Assembly: GCA_045629305.1 (NCBI GenBank)
Contig: JAZQQZ010000002.1
Location: 36,826-100,825, forward strand
Source: UBA1227 sp045629305
GTDB lineage: Bacteria; Bacillota; Clostridia; Oscillospirales; Acutalibacteraceae
Direction: 5' to 3'
DNA length: 64,000 nt
The notes beneath the pieces were generated by a model. The model was not told the origin of the DNA. It made no database searches and saw only the letters and a program-made list of their open reading frames with translations. Positions 27,601 through 35,588 of this stretch are shown here, piece after piece. The stretch's first letter is position 1. Each line of letters starts with the position of its first letter. A program made the translations under genes and the position numbers.

Positions 27601-27817
27601 GGACATCCAGATGCCAATCATGGATGGCTATAAAGCAACGAAAGAGATCCGAAGAGTAAAGGATAAATATGCAAAGTCAGTTCCAATTATCGCTATGACG
27701 GCAAACGCATTTGCCGAGGATAAGGCACGTGCACTTGAGGTAGGAATGAACGCTCATCTTGCAAAGCCAATTGATAATATAGAACTCATCAAGACAATTG
27801 CAGGATTTATAAAATGA
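24602..27817 (+). CDS. Soluble hybrid histidine kinase with three tandem sensor repeats
   Basis: A 1071-residue hybrid kinase with no membrane segment. The N-terminal ~110 residues are PAS-like and contain a Cys cluster (CEECVTKKTCLEH) that could bind metal or Fe-S. Three near-identical ~142-residue units follow, each starting with ILASEY[ST]SVYYIDL and ending VALGF. A fourth, diverged unit (INSLADDYEAVFHVDFDTKTIE) comes next. HisKA has H701, HATPase_c has EDDGIGMS and GTGLGMAI, and the receiver has D1001 (LMDIQMPIMDGYKA). I use ATG 24602, seven bases after GAGGAG; the TTG at 24587 lies before that site. It is probably in one operon with the solute-binding kinase upstream and overlaps the next gene by four bases. 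Confidence 0.93.
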   Translation: MTEKEARALVASLREVFFKVLISDPIEHHVFDFDENGKFVVVNKCYAVWNRSKPCEECVTKKTCLEHITTDKYEVLGGEVCHITSKPIEIEGNEYALEMVTLLDDVKDVNRREVLLHEQERNMEIIKILASEYSSVYYIDLETDELNPYTMNAETESEFGQIFNSGITYSEAFKLYVDRLIYSKDKELMLEAGSVEHIANELENKKTFITTYRSDNGGDPHYCEMKFVKVGDSFGKPKEVALGFADKNEEIRAELARKEEIDRNNEIIEILASEYTSVYYIDLTTDELTPYSMNAETEDQFGVLFKDMTYSDAFRMYVDKLIHSADKAMMLKAGSIGNIMKELRYKKTFITTYRSDNNGEPRYCEMKFVKVGTEEGTPRAVALGFADKDDELRNRIEQETVRQRNTEIIEILASEYTSVYYIDLTTDELDPYTMNEETESEFGTVFRSGIKYSDAFKMYVDTLVFNDDKPMMLKAGSIYNILEELHDKKTFITTYRSDSDGTVRYCEMKFVKVGDDDNPQAVALGFSVVDDEYRKELANKQREEFINSLADDYEAVFHVDFDTKTIETVRMSDAYMQRNPSLERKMDYYKYVDAVAANIASEDKEDFVRVLSANNIDREFAKADAFFHNYRIERNKTITYYQLKVIHTGDWLYDKNFLIGVHNMDELTRAQVEQEEILEEAREQAESANVAKSTFLFNMSHDIRTPMNAIIGFNNMARKNLDNPEKLQDCLNKVDLSSQHLLSIINDVLDMARIESGKVTIEEDRVIITDSANDLGAMLRETIKDGSLDFNVDVSKIQHNCVYADKIRVNRVLTNIATNAIKYSKQGGYVNCKIVETPCKTDGYAAYDFIVEDDGIGMSEEFLTHIFEAFVRESTSTITGIQGTGLGMAITKSLVDLMGGTIDIQSKLGEGTTVTIHFEFRLADENFVDSKEEYETSLKLLEGKKVLLVEDNELNREIAKDILEDMGMVVDEAYDGTFAVEKVVEACDKSAEDRYDFVLMDIQMPIMDGYKATKEIRRVKDKYAKSVPIIAMTANAFAEDKARALEVGMNAHLAKPIDNIELIKTIAGFIK
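24952..26216 (+). repeat. Three intragenic tandem repeats, ~425 bp each
   Basis: The stretch GCATCTGAGTA recurs at 24989, 25415 and 25838 (spacing 426 and 423 bases), and whole units align at both DNA and protein level within the kinase gene. Conserved protein blocks per unit are SVYYIDL, the MN.ETE segment, the MYVD/LYVD segment, KKTFITTYRSD, YCEMKFVKVG and VALGF. Units are clearly related at DNA level but not identical, so this is a duplication history rather than an assembly collapse. Confidence 0.9.
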
Positions 27818-28266
27818 GTAGAAAAGAACTTGCAATGAATTATTTCAAAGAGGGCTATAACTGTGCGCAGTCAATCGCACTTGCCTTCTCTGATGTTATG
27901 GGCATGGAGCCAGCGACTGCCGCACAGCTTACAAGCGGATTCGGCGGCGGAGTCGCAAGACTTCGTGAAGTCTGCGGTGCCGTTTCAGGAATGACTTTTG
28001 TCATTAACGCAATTTATGGCTATAGCACTCCTGAAAAAGGACCAGCGAAAATCGAATTTTATGAGAAAATTCAGGGCCTTGCCAAAGAATTTGAGGAGAG
28101 GAACGGCTCTATTGTATGCCGTGAACTCTTGGGACTCGATGTAAAGCATGACACACCAGAAGCATCTCCACGTACAGAGGAGTTTTATAAGAAACGCCCA
28201 TGCGTAGAACTGGTCGGCGATGCCGCTGAAATTTTGGAAAACTATTTGGGAACTAGCAATGAGTGA
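27814..28266 (+). CDS. C_GCAxxG_C_C family putative redox protein
   Basis: A 150-residue member of the C_GCAxxG_C_C family, small proteins with conserved spaced cysteines often next to redox genes. Visible features are the N-terminal YNCAQSIALAFSDVMG, the central glycine-rich FGGGVARLREVCGAVSGM containing the GCAxxG-like cluster (here VCGAVSG), the CRELLGLDVKHD segment and the C-terminal RPCVELV. Function is not established for the family; metal or disulfide chemistry is suspected. It overlaps the kinase stop by four bases (ATGA) and the alpha/beta hydrolase by eight, so it is embedded in that operon. Confidence 0.85.
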   Translation: MSRKELAMNYFKEGYNCAQSIALAFSDVMGMEPATAAQLTSGFGGGVARLREVCGAVSGMTFVINAIYGYSTPEKGPAKIEFYEKIQGLAKEFEERNGSIVCRELLGLDVKHDTPEASPRTEEFYKKRPCVELVGDAAEILENYLGTSNE

Positions 28267-29047
28267 AATTAAGACAGTTAAATTTGGCGATTTTGAAATG
28301 GATTATTTCTCATTTGGACATGGAGATAAGACATTCGTAATCATTCCAGGTGTAAGTCTAAAATCCGTGATGCTGTCAGCGGACGCGATAGAGGCGGCCT
28401 ACTCAGTCTTCGCAGCTGAGTACACTGTTTATTGTTTCGAATATGCGAAGCATCTGCGTCCTGGATACTCTGTATCCAATATGGCAGATGATCTCGCACT
28501 CGCAATGCGCATACTTGATATTAGAGATGCGTATATGTTCGGTGTTTCACTTGGCGGCATGGTACTCCAGTACCTTGAGATTCGCCATCCGGAACTTGTA
28601 TCTAAGATGGTCCTTGCATCTACATTGTCAAGGAATAACGAGTACAGCCGAAGTACGATGTCACGCTGGCGTGACCTCGCATTGGCTGGTGATGTCCGCA
28701 CCTTGAATATCGAGATGCGCGAGCATATTTACAGTGAGGATTTTCTTAAGCAGTGGAACGATTCATTTGTAGCCATTGAAAATGATGGTACACCGGATGA
28801 ACTTAATCGTATTGCACTGACACTTGATGCATGTGTAAAATTCAATGCTTATTCCGAACTTGATAAAATCACTTGTCCAGTTCTTGCGATAGGATCACTT
28901 GTTGATAAAGCTCTCCTTCCTGAGAGTATGACAGAACTTGCTGATAAACTCGGCTGTGAAATTTATATGTATGAGGGCTATGGACATGCTGTCTATGATG
29001 AGGCCCCAGATTATAAAGAACGTTTAATGAACTTTTTTAAAGACTGA
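28259..29047 (+). CDS. Alpha/beta hydrolase
   Basis: A 262-residue alpha/beta-fold hydrolase. The nucleophile elbow is GVSLGG (YMFGVSLGGMVLQYL, Ser near residue 99), with the oxyanion-type region FVIIPGVSLKS near residue 25. The catalytic acid is probably the Asp in AIGSLVDKALLP and the histidine is in YEGYGHAVYDE near the end. Substrate cannot be inferred. I start at the ATG at 28259 because the translation from there (MSEIKTVKFGDF) begins the conserved fold; an ATG 39 bases upstream lies deeper in the preceding gene. It overlaps that gene by eight bases. Confidence 0.87.
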   Translation: MSEIKTVKFGDFEMDYFSFGHGDKTFVIIPGVSLKSVMLSADAIEAAYSVFAAEYTVYCFEYAKHLRPGYSVSNMADDLALAMRILDIRDAYMFGVSLGGMVLQYLEIRHPELVSKMVLASTLSRNNEYSRSTMSRWRDLALAGDVRTLNIEMREHIYSEDFLKQWNDSFVAIENDGTPDELNRIALTLDACVKFNAYSELDKITCPVLAIGSLVDKALLPESMTELADKLGCEIYMYEGYGHAVYDEAPDYKERLMNFFKD

Positions 29048-29063
29048 GATTGGAGCGTTTAAT

Positions 29064-29537
29064 ATGATTAGAAAAGCAGAAGAAAAAGACCTCGATAGAA
29101 TTGAAGAAATGCTGATAGATGTTCATGACATCCATTCTAAAGGTCGTCCTGACATCTTTATCGAAGGCGGCGTAAAGTACACAAGGAATGACCTTAGTTT
29201 CTTGCTTGAAGATTACAATAGACCAATCTTTGTCTATACAGATGATGCTACAGATGAAGTACTTGGATATGCTTTCTGTATGTATGACTTCAATAAGGAG
29301 ACAACAAGCATCCACGCAAGAAAGTCTATGTATATCGATGATATATGTGTATTAGAGGGATACCGTGGCAAAGGAATTGGTAAAGAACTCTATGACTTCG
29401 TATGTGAAATTGCGAAAAAGCGTAACTGCGTAAGCATTACACTCCGCGTATGGGAGTGCAACGACGAAGCACGTGGCTTCTATGAGAAGATGGGAATGAA
29501 ACCACTCTACACAGCACTTGAACAGAGAATTGACTAA
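29064..29537 (+). CDS. GNAT-family N-acetyltransferase
   Basis: A 157-residue GCN5-related acetyltransferase. The acetyl-CoA-binding motif A is VLEGYRGKGIGKELYDFV (about residues 98-115; R-G-x-G-x-G/A), preceded by the strand YIDDICV and followed by ITLRVWECNDEARGFYEKMGM, the typical motif B with the C-terminal Y/F-E-K-x-G-F/M. Substrate unknown. It is 16 bases downstream of the hydrolase and 15 bases upstream of the DnaD gene, so it bridges two functional groups in one transcript. Confidence 0.9.
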   Translation: MIRKAEEKDLDRIEEMLIDVHDIHSKGRPDIFIEGGVKYTRNDLSFLLEDYNRPIFVYTDDATDEVLGYAFCMYDFNKETTSIHARKSMYIDDICVLEGYRGKGIGKELYDFVCEIAKKRNCVSITLRVWECNDEARGFYEKMGMKPLYTALEQRID

Positions 29538-29552
29538 TAGGCGGATATTTTA

Positions 29553-30524
29553 ATGAGCTACAAGGTAAATGCTGCAGCTTGGAATGGCGTCTTTGCCATC
29601 CCAAACTGTGTGGTTGATGAGCATATAAAGAAAGCAGGGGGACAGCAGATTAAAGTCCTCCTTTTCTTGCTGCGCCATCAATCAGATATCTTGGATGCGA
29701 AAGATATAGCAAGGGGCACAGGAATTGACGTGTCCGATGTAAAAGATGCCTTCCTTTATTGGAAGGAGGCAGGCCTCGTTTACGAGGACGGTGAGACACC
29801 GCCGAATGTAAAGAAGGCGGAGGGAAGTGCGGCACTCAAAGCACTTCCTGATGTGACACCAACTTATGACCAAGTCGCAGCAAGAACTTTGGAGGACGCA
29901 AATCTACGTGCCCTCTTCAATGAGGTCCAGTTGAAACTTGGAAGAACAATTGGATATGCAGATCAGGCAAGACTTCTTATGATGCTTGATTATTACGGAC
30001 TTCCAGTTGAGGTTATTTTGACTGTTGTTGAATATTGCGTATCTAAAGATAAGACCAATCTTTCATATATCTCTAAAGTTGCTAAAGATTGGGGAGAGCG
30101 TGAAATAAACACTCTTGCGAAGGCGGATGCCTATCTCAAGGAACTTAAAAGTGACGAGCGTCTTTGGAAGACATTCGTATCTAATTTCTCTCAGGATATT
30201 CCGCAGTATACGGAGAATAGATTTAATTACTTGAAGCATTGGCGACTTGAAAACAAGCAGTCTATGGAACTCATCCTTTATGCGTATGAGAGGACTGTTG
30301 ATAGGATAAATAAGCCGGACTTTAAGTATATGAATGCTATCCTTGAATCTTGGAAAGAGAAAGGATATAAGCACCCAAGTGAAGTTATGCAGGCTGAAGC
30401 AAAGAGCCGTGATAACTTGAAGGGTGGCAAACCGAAGGCTGAAACATCGTATGATTCTAACAAGGTGCGTGAGAGAACTCAGGCACCGATTGAATATAAG
30501 AGAAAGACGAAGGAGGAGAAATAA
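29553..30524 (+). CDS. DnaD-domain replication/primosome protein
   Basis: A 323-residue DnaD-like protein. The N-terminal ~95 residues match the winged-helix DDBH1 part (FAIPNCVVDEHIKKAGGQQIKVLLFLLRHQ). Two DnaD_DDBH2-type helical domains follow: AD.ARLLMMLDYYGLPVEVILTVVEYC, then NRFNYLKHWRLENKQSMELILYAYE leading to YMNAILESWKEKGYKH, which is the YxxxIxxxW hallmark that binds DNA and partners. In Firmicutes DnaD helps load the replicative helicase. The stop overlaps the next ATG by one base, and that gene is a DnaI/DnaC-like helicase loader, which strongly supports the primosome role. Confidence 0.92.
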   Translation: MSYKVNAAAWNGVFAIPNCVVDEHIKKAGGQQIKVLLFLLRHQSDILDAKDIARGTGIDVSDVKDAFLYWKEAGLVYEDGETPPNVKKAEGSAALKALPDVTPTYDQVAARTLEDANLRALFNEVQLKLGRTIGYADQARLLMMLDYYGLPVEVILTVVEYCVSKDKTNLSYISKVAKDWGEREINTLAKADAYLKELKSDERLWKTFVSNFSQDIPQYTENRFNYLKHWRLENKQSMELILYAYERTVDRINKPDFKYMNAILESWKEKGYKHPSEVMQAEAKSRDNLKGGKPKAETSYDSNKVRERTQAPIEYKRKTKEEK

Positions 30525-31471
30525 TGGCAAACGATCTTGCACGTGCTAAAGAAATAATTGACGCACGTCGCGACGCAGCGGAGAATTCTGCAGCAAAGAA
30601 GCGCGCTGAACTTGAAGCAATTTCTCCGGAACTTCGCGACGTAAATATGAAGATTGCGAGAGCGGGTCTCGATGCAATGAAAGCTATTGCACTCGGCCAA
30701 AACGCTAGCGAGTATATTAAGAATCTCGCAAGTGAAAATCTCGCGCTTCAGAATAAACGCATCGAAATTTTGAAGAGTTTTGGCCTTGAGGCCGACGCTC
30801 TCGATGTCCACTATACATGTGGAAAATGTGATGATACAGGAATTGTTGATGGTCATTACTGCGACTGTATGAAGGCTCTTGTTAAGAAACTTCAACATGA
30901 CAATCTCTGTAAATATGCACCAGCAGATAATTGCACTTTCGGAAGTTTCAATCTCGGATATTACGAGGGCGAAGCGAAGGATAGAATGACTCAGATATTC
31001 AATTACTGCAAAGCTTGGGCAGATGATTTTGATAGAGATTCCAAGAGCATTTTGATGTTCGGAAAGACAGGTCTTGGAAAGACACATCTCTCACTTGCTA
31101 TCGCAAATGAGCTCGTAGCTAAGGGATTTAATGTTTGCTATATAAGTGCAGGTAACCTTTTCACAAGACTCGAGCGTGAGCAGTTCGGAAAGTATAAGAG
31201 CGATGAGTCATTCGAGGATGTAGTACTCGAATCAGACCTTCTTATTCTTGACGATTTGGGCTCTGAATTTATCACATCATTTACAGTTGCGAAACTTTAC
31301 AACATTGTAAATACAAGGATTCTTTATGGACTTCCTACAATTATCAGTACCAATCTCATGTATGATGAGATCGGTGATAAGTATGACCCACGTGTATACT
31401 CAAGAATTATTGGCGACTATACAATGCTTGAATTCTTGGGCTCAGACATAAGGCAGCTCAAAGCAGACTAA
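30524..31471 (+). CDS. DnaI/DnaC-like helicase loader ATPase
   Basis: A 315-residue AAA+ ATPase. The N-terminal half has a coiled-coil-prone region and a zinc-type cluster (CGKCDDTGIVDGHYCDC, C-x2-C...C-x-C) typical of DnaI-type loaders. The Walker A is FGKTGLGKTHLS (about residues 182-193), Walker B LLILDDLGSE, and sensor-1 PTIISTNL, with an arginine-finger region SRIIGD near the C-terminus. It loads the DnaB-type helicase together with DnaD, whose gene immediately precedes it and shares one base with it. Confidence 0.92.
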   Translation: MANDLARAKEIIDARRDAAENSAAKKRAELEAISPELRDVNMKIARAGLDAMKAIALGQNASEYIKNLASENLALQNKRIEILKSFGLEADALDVHYTCGKCDDTGIVDGHYCDCMKALVKKLQHDNLCKYAPADNCTFGSFNLGYYEGEAKDRMTQIFNYCKAWADDFDRDSKSILMFGKTGLGKTHLSLAIANELVAKGFNVCYISAGNLFTRLEREQFGKYKSDESFEDVVLESDLLILDDLGSEFITSFTVAKLYNIVNTRILYGLPTIISTNLMYDEIGDKYDPRVYSRIIGDYTMLEFLGSDIRQLKAD

Positions 31472-31491
31472 ATTTTGGAGTAACAGGAAAA

Positions 31492-33654
31492 ATGGATATT
31501 ATTGCAAGTATTACAGCGGAGTTTAAATTACAGCGTTGGCAGGTTGAGAACACTGTAAAGCTCATCGATGAGGGAAATACCATTCCTTTCATTGCACGTT
31601 ATAGAAAGGAAGCACATGGCACTCTCGATGACCAGACTCTTCGCCAGATTTCTGAGCGCCTCGAGTATCTTCGCAATCTTGATAAAAGACGCGAGGAGAT
31701 ATCGGCCTCAATTACTGAGCAGGAGAAGATGACTCCTGAACTTCAGACAGCTATTGACAATGCTGCAACACTTGCAGAACTTGAAGATATTTATAGACCA
31801 TATAAGCCAAAGAGAAAGACCCGCGCTTCCGTTGCGAAGGAGAAGGGTCTGGAACCTTTGGCTGTTGCTATTTATGAGCAAAAGCCAGGTGTAAAGCCAG
31901 AAGACTTTACAGCCGACTACATTGACTCGGAAAAGGGTGTAAATTCAGTTGAAGAAGCATTGGCAGGTGCCTCTGATATCATTGCAGAGGATATCTCTGA
32001 CAATGCTGATATACGAGGAAAACTTCGTGATATTTTCTCGAAGCAGGGCGTAATTACAGTAAAAGCGAAGAAGGACGAAGACAGTGTCTACGCCAATTAT
32101 TATGATTTCACAGACAAGGTGGATAAACTTGCTGGTCATAAGATTCTCGCAATTGATAGAGGAGAAAAAGAGGATTTCCTTAAAGTATCAGTTGCGATAG
32201 ATAGGGACAAGGCACTGGATATAATTGAAAAAGTTACAGTGAAGGGAAATGGTCCTTGCACTGATTTCGTAAAAGCAGCAGGCGCTGATGCCTATGATAG
32301 ACTTATCTATCCATCAGTTGAAAATGAGACTCGCACAATGCTTACCGACCGTGCTGACACAGCAGCAATTAAGGTCTTCGCTCAGAATCTCAGACCTCTT
32401 CTTATGGCTCCGCCAATTAAGAACAAGGTCTGCATAGGCCTTGATCCTGGATATAGGACAGGATGCAAGGTTGCATGTGTAGATGGTACTGGCAAAGTGC
32501 TTGATACAGGCGTTATATATGTAACTCATGGCGATGCACAAAAGGCTGCTGCAGAACAGACAATTGCAGGTCTTATCAAGAAACATAACGTAGATATTAT
32601 CTCAATAGGAAATGGTACTGCATCCAAGGAAACTGAGATTTTCGCTGCGGATCTTATCAAAAAAATTCCGCAGGAAGTCTCATATATGGTCGTATCTGAG
32701 GCAGGAGCATCTGTGTATTCGGCATCTAAACTCGCTGCTGAAGAGTTCCCTCAGTATGATGTTTCACTTCGCTCAGCAGTGTCTATTGCAAGACGTCTTC
32801 AGGATCCGCTTGCTGAGCTTGTAAAGATTGAACCGAAGGCAATTGGCGTAGGTCAATACCAGCATGATATGCCGAAGAAAGAACTTGAGACGGCACTCGA
32901 CGGTGTCGTTGAGGACTGCGTAAACTCTGTTGGTGCAGACCTCAACACAGCATCACCGTCACTTCTCTCACATATCGCTGGTATTAACGGTACAATTGCC
33001 AAGAATATTGTTGTATATAGAGAGGAAAATGGTGCGTTTGTCTCTCGTGCAGAACTTAAAAAAGTTCCGAAACTTGGACCTAAGGCATATGAACAATGTG
33101 CTGGATTCCTTAGAATTCATGACGCGAAGAATGTGCTTGATAATACAGGGGTTCATCCAGAATCATATGATGCAGCGAAGATGCTTCTTACTCTCTGTGG
33201 CTATGATTTGAAAGATGTAAAATCTGGCAATATCCCTGAACTTCACGACAGGATTGAAAAGCTCGGTTACAAGTCACTCGCTGAGCGTCTCTCAATTGGA
33301 GAGCCGACGCTTCGCGACATCGAGAACGAACTTTTAAAGCCTGGTCGTGACCCACGTGATGAACTTCCGCCACCACTTCTTCGCTCCGATGTCATGGACA
33401 TGAAGGATCTAAAGCCAGATATGGAACTTAAAGGTACAGTTCGTAACGTAATCGATTTTGGCGCTTTTGTTGACATCGGCGTTCATCAGGATGGCCTTGT
33501 TCATATCTCACAGATTACGGATAAATATATAAAACATCCATCTGAAGTACTGTCCGTCGGAGACGTAGTTACAGTACGTGTAATGGATGTCGATTTAAAT
33601 AAAAAACGTATTGCACTCACAATGAAAGGCGTGCCACAGGGAGGAAATAACTGA
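31492..33654 (+). CDS. Tex-family RNA-binding transcription accessory protein
   Basis: A 720-residue Tex protein, full length for the family. In order are the N-terminal helical region (LIDEGNTIPFIARYRKEAHG, a Tex signature), a YqgF-like RNase H-fold segment (CIGLDPGYRTGCKVACVDGTGKVLDTGVIYVTHG), helix-hairpin-helix repeats (NTASPSLLSHIAGINGTIAKNIV, VPKLGPKAYEQCAGFLRI) and a C-terminal S1 RNA-binding domain (LKGTVRNVIDFGAFVDIGVHQDG within about residues 640-715). Tex acts on transcription-associated RNA and ribosomal processes; the precise role is unsettled. Its stop overlaps the luxS start (TGATG). Confidence 0.94.
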   Translation: MDIIASITAEFKLQRWQVENTVKLIDEGNTIPFIARYRKEAHGTLDDQTLRQISERLEYLRNLDKRREEISASITEQEKMTPELQTAIDNAATLAELEDIYRPYKPKRKTRASVAKEKGLEPLAVAIYEQKPGVKPEDFTADYIDSEKGVNSVEEALAGASDIIAEDISDNADIRGKLRDIFSKQGVITVKAKKDEDSVYANYYDFTDKVDKLAGHKILAIDRGEKEDFLKVSVAIDRDKALDIIEKVTVKGNGPCTDFVKAAGADAYDRLIYPSVENETRTMLTDRADTAAIKVFAQNLRPLLMAPPIKNKVCIGLDPGYRTGCKVACVDGTGKVLDTGVIYVTHGDAQKAAAEQTIAGLIKKHNVDIISIGNGTASKETEIFAADLIKKIPQEVSYMVVSEAGASVYSASKLAAEEFPQYDVSLRSAVSIARRLQDPLAELVKIEPKAIGVGQYQHDMPKKELETALDGVVEDCVNSVGADLNTASPSLLSHIAGINGTIAKNIVVYREENGAFVSRAELKKVPKLGPKAYEQCAGFLRIHDAKNVLDNTGVHPESYDAAKMLLTLCGYDLKDVKSGNIPELHDRIEKLGYKSLAERLSIGEPTLRDIENELLKPGRDPRDELPPPLLRSDVMDMKDLKPDMELKGTVRNVIDFGAFVDIGVHQDGLVHISQITDKYIKHPSEVLSVGDVVTVRVMDVDLNKKRIALTMKGVPQGGNN

Positions 33655-34121
33655 TGGATCTCATTGCAAGTTTTACAATTGATCATGATAAGCTTCAGAA
33701 AGGTATCTATGTATCCAGAATTGATGGAAATGTAGTGACTTATGATATAAGAATGAAGCGTCCAAATATGGGCGATTATCTCTCAAATGGCGCTCTTCAC
33801 ACTTTCGAGCATCTCTTTGCTACTTATGCGAGAAACAGCGAGTTCCAAGATTCAGTAATATATATTGGACCTATGGGTTGCCGCACAGGATTTTATATGC
33901 TCCTTCTTGATGATGTTGATAAGGAAGGCGTTATAAAGCTTGTAAAAGATTCATTGGAATTCATTAAGAATTTCGAGGGAGAAATCCCTGGCGCGAAACG
34001 TAAAGAATGCGGTAACTATAAGGAACACAGCCTTCCAGATGCGAAGGCAGCAGCCATTGATATGATTGAGGTTCTAAAGAACTGGACACCAGAAAAGTTT
34101 GATTATAATTATGATTTGTAA
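33654..34121 (+). CDS. luxS: S-ribosylhomocysteine lyase (autoinducer-2 synthase)
   Basis: A 155-residue LuxS. It cleaves S-ribosylhomocysteine into homocysteine and DPD, the precursor of autoinducer-2. The metal ligands are H49 and H53 in HTFEHLFATY and a Cys near residue 120 in RKECGNY; the catalytic C76 lies in GCRTGFYM. Length is standard and all key residues are present. It is the last gene of a run from the DnaD gene or earlier and ends at an intrinsic terminator. The matching SAH nucleosidase-like gene lies at 16795, so the activated methyl cycle could run via LuxS. Confidence 0.96.
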   Translation: MDLIASFTIDHDKLQKGIYVSRIDGNVVTYDIRMKRPNMGDYLSNGALHTFEHLFATYARNSEFQDSVIYIGPMGCRTGFYMLLLDDVDKEGVIKLVKDSLEFIKNFEGEIPGAKRKECGNYKEHSLPDAKAAAIDMIEVLKNWTPEKFDYNYDL

Positions 34122-34133
34122 AAATTAAAAAAT

Positions 34134-34166
34134 AAGACCCGGAAGATTTCCGGGTCTTGTTTTTTT
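34134..34166. terminator. Bidirectional intrinsic terminator
   Basis: Perfect 11-base stem AAGACCCGGAA / TTCCGGGTCTT (34134-34158) with a 3-base loop, T7 downstream and an A-rich run upstream. It sits between the convergent luxS and MATE genes and overlaps the MATE stop. Confidence 0.9.
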
Positions 34167-35496
34167 AGTAATATTTGTATTTCTTCCGTTGGGTCATAAA
34201 GAATATGAAACTTACGATAATTCCTAAGATTTCTGCAACGAGCATAGACATCCAAATTCCGTCTATTCCAAAGAATCTTGGGAGAATATAGAGTGGGATA
34301 ATTTGGAAGAGAAATGTTCTTAGAAATGCTATGGTTGCTGATATTTCGCCGTTTCCAAGGGCGGTGAAAAATGCCGATGCGAACATAGAAAATCCGCCGA
34401 ACAGGAAGGCGATTGCGAAGATGCGAAAACCGTGAACAGTCATATTGCAAAGTTCGGCATTTTCGCTCGCAAAAATCAGAGTAAATGGTTTTGCGAATAG
34501 CTCGGATATAAGTGTTCCGAGCACACCGCCCACAGCTGTAATTACCATACTCTTTTTAAAGACATTCTGGAGTTCAGCTATGTTTTGCGCTCCGTAGTTA
34601 TAGCCTATAACAGGGGCGATTCCAATTGTATAACCCATATAGATTGCAATGATAATAAATGCGACATACATTACAATTCCGTATGCGTTTACACCGAACT
34701 CTCCAGCAATCTTTATCATCTGAAGATTGTATAGAATACTGACAAGACTTAGTGTGATATTGGTAACGAGTTCCGAAGCTCCATTAGTACATGTTTTTAG
34801 TAAAACTTTGCCATAAAATTTTGTTTTTCCAAGTCCTAAGAGACTGCTATTTTTCCTTGAAAAATATATCAGCGGAATAATACCGCCGAGAATCTGCGTA
34901 GATGCTGTGCCTAGCGCAGCACCGAGAAGGTCAAGTTTTAAAACAATGATAAAAAATGCATCAAGTACTACATTTGAGATGCCTGCGGCAACCGTTGCTG
35001 CGAGGCTTAACTTTGGCTTCTCGGCGGTGGCACATAGTGCCTGAAAGACATTTTGAAGCATAAAGAATGGTATGCAAGGGAAGATTATGCTACAGTAGAG
35101 CTCGCAATTTTCAAGCAGTTCTCCATCCGCTCCAAGTAGTTTGCATATTGGCTCTTTTAACAGAAGAGCAATTGCCGCAAACATAAATCCGACAAATATA
35201 GTTGCATAAATAATCAGTGAAAAATACTCGTTTGCCTTTTCTTTTTCACCTTCGCCAAGGGCTCTCGAGATAATGGCGTTACCACCTGTGCCAAACATAA
35301 ATCCGACACCGCCAAATATCATGATTGCGGGCCATGTAAGATTTACGGCAGCAAAAGAAGTCCCTCCGACAAAATTTGAAACGAAGAATCCATCAACCAT
35401 ACCATAGATTGAAATGAATATCATCATTGCAGATGAGGGAAGAACGAGCCGGAGAATTTTTTTGTAGTCAAAATGTTCAGATAATTTAATTCTCAT
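34165..35496 (-). CDS. MATE-family efflux transporter
   Basis: A 443-residue membrane exporter with about twelve helices in two six-helix halves. The first half begins with LVLPSSAMMIFISIYGMVDGFFVSNFVGG, the classical MatE start, and contains FMFGTGGNAIISRALGEGE; the second half has IGIAPVIGYNYGAQN and the FMTQRKKYKYY tail. MATE pumps export cationic drugs or metabolites using Na+ or H+. A substrate cannot be named. It is monocistronic on the minus strand, bounded by a terminator and by the divergent asnS promoter. Confidence 0.92.
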   Translation of the reverse strand: MRIKLSEHFDYKKILRLVLPSSAMMIFISIYGMVDGFFVSNFVGGTSFAAVNLTWPAIMIFGGVGFMFGTGGNAIISRALGEGEKEKANEYFSLIIYATIFVGFMFAAIALLLKEPICKLLGADGELLENCELYCSIIFPCIPFFMLQNVFQALCATAEKPKLSLAATVAAGISNVVLDAFFIIVLKLDLLGAALGTASTQILGGIIPLIYFSRKNSSLLGLGKTKFYGKVLLKTCTNGASELVTNITLSLVSILYNLQMIKIAGEFGVNAYGIVMYVAFIIIAIYMGYTIGIAPVIGYNYGAQNIAELQNVFKKSMVITAVGGVLGTLISELFAKPFTLIFASENAELCNMTVHGFRIFAIAFLFGGFSMFASAFFTALGNGEISATIAFLRTFLFQIIPLYILPRFFGIDGIWMSMLVAEILGIIVSFIFFMTQRKKYKYY

Positions 35497-35588
35497 AATG
35501 CCAATACTTTAACATATTAAATTGATTTGCGCAAACAATTGTGTTATTATTAGGTGTTATTATTTTTATATTTAGAGGTAATTAATTA

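Noticed and set aside
35497..35588. T-box riboswitch upstream of asnS
   Set aside because: The leader is only about 90 bases, lacks a T-box consensus and any terminator hairpin.
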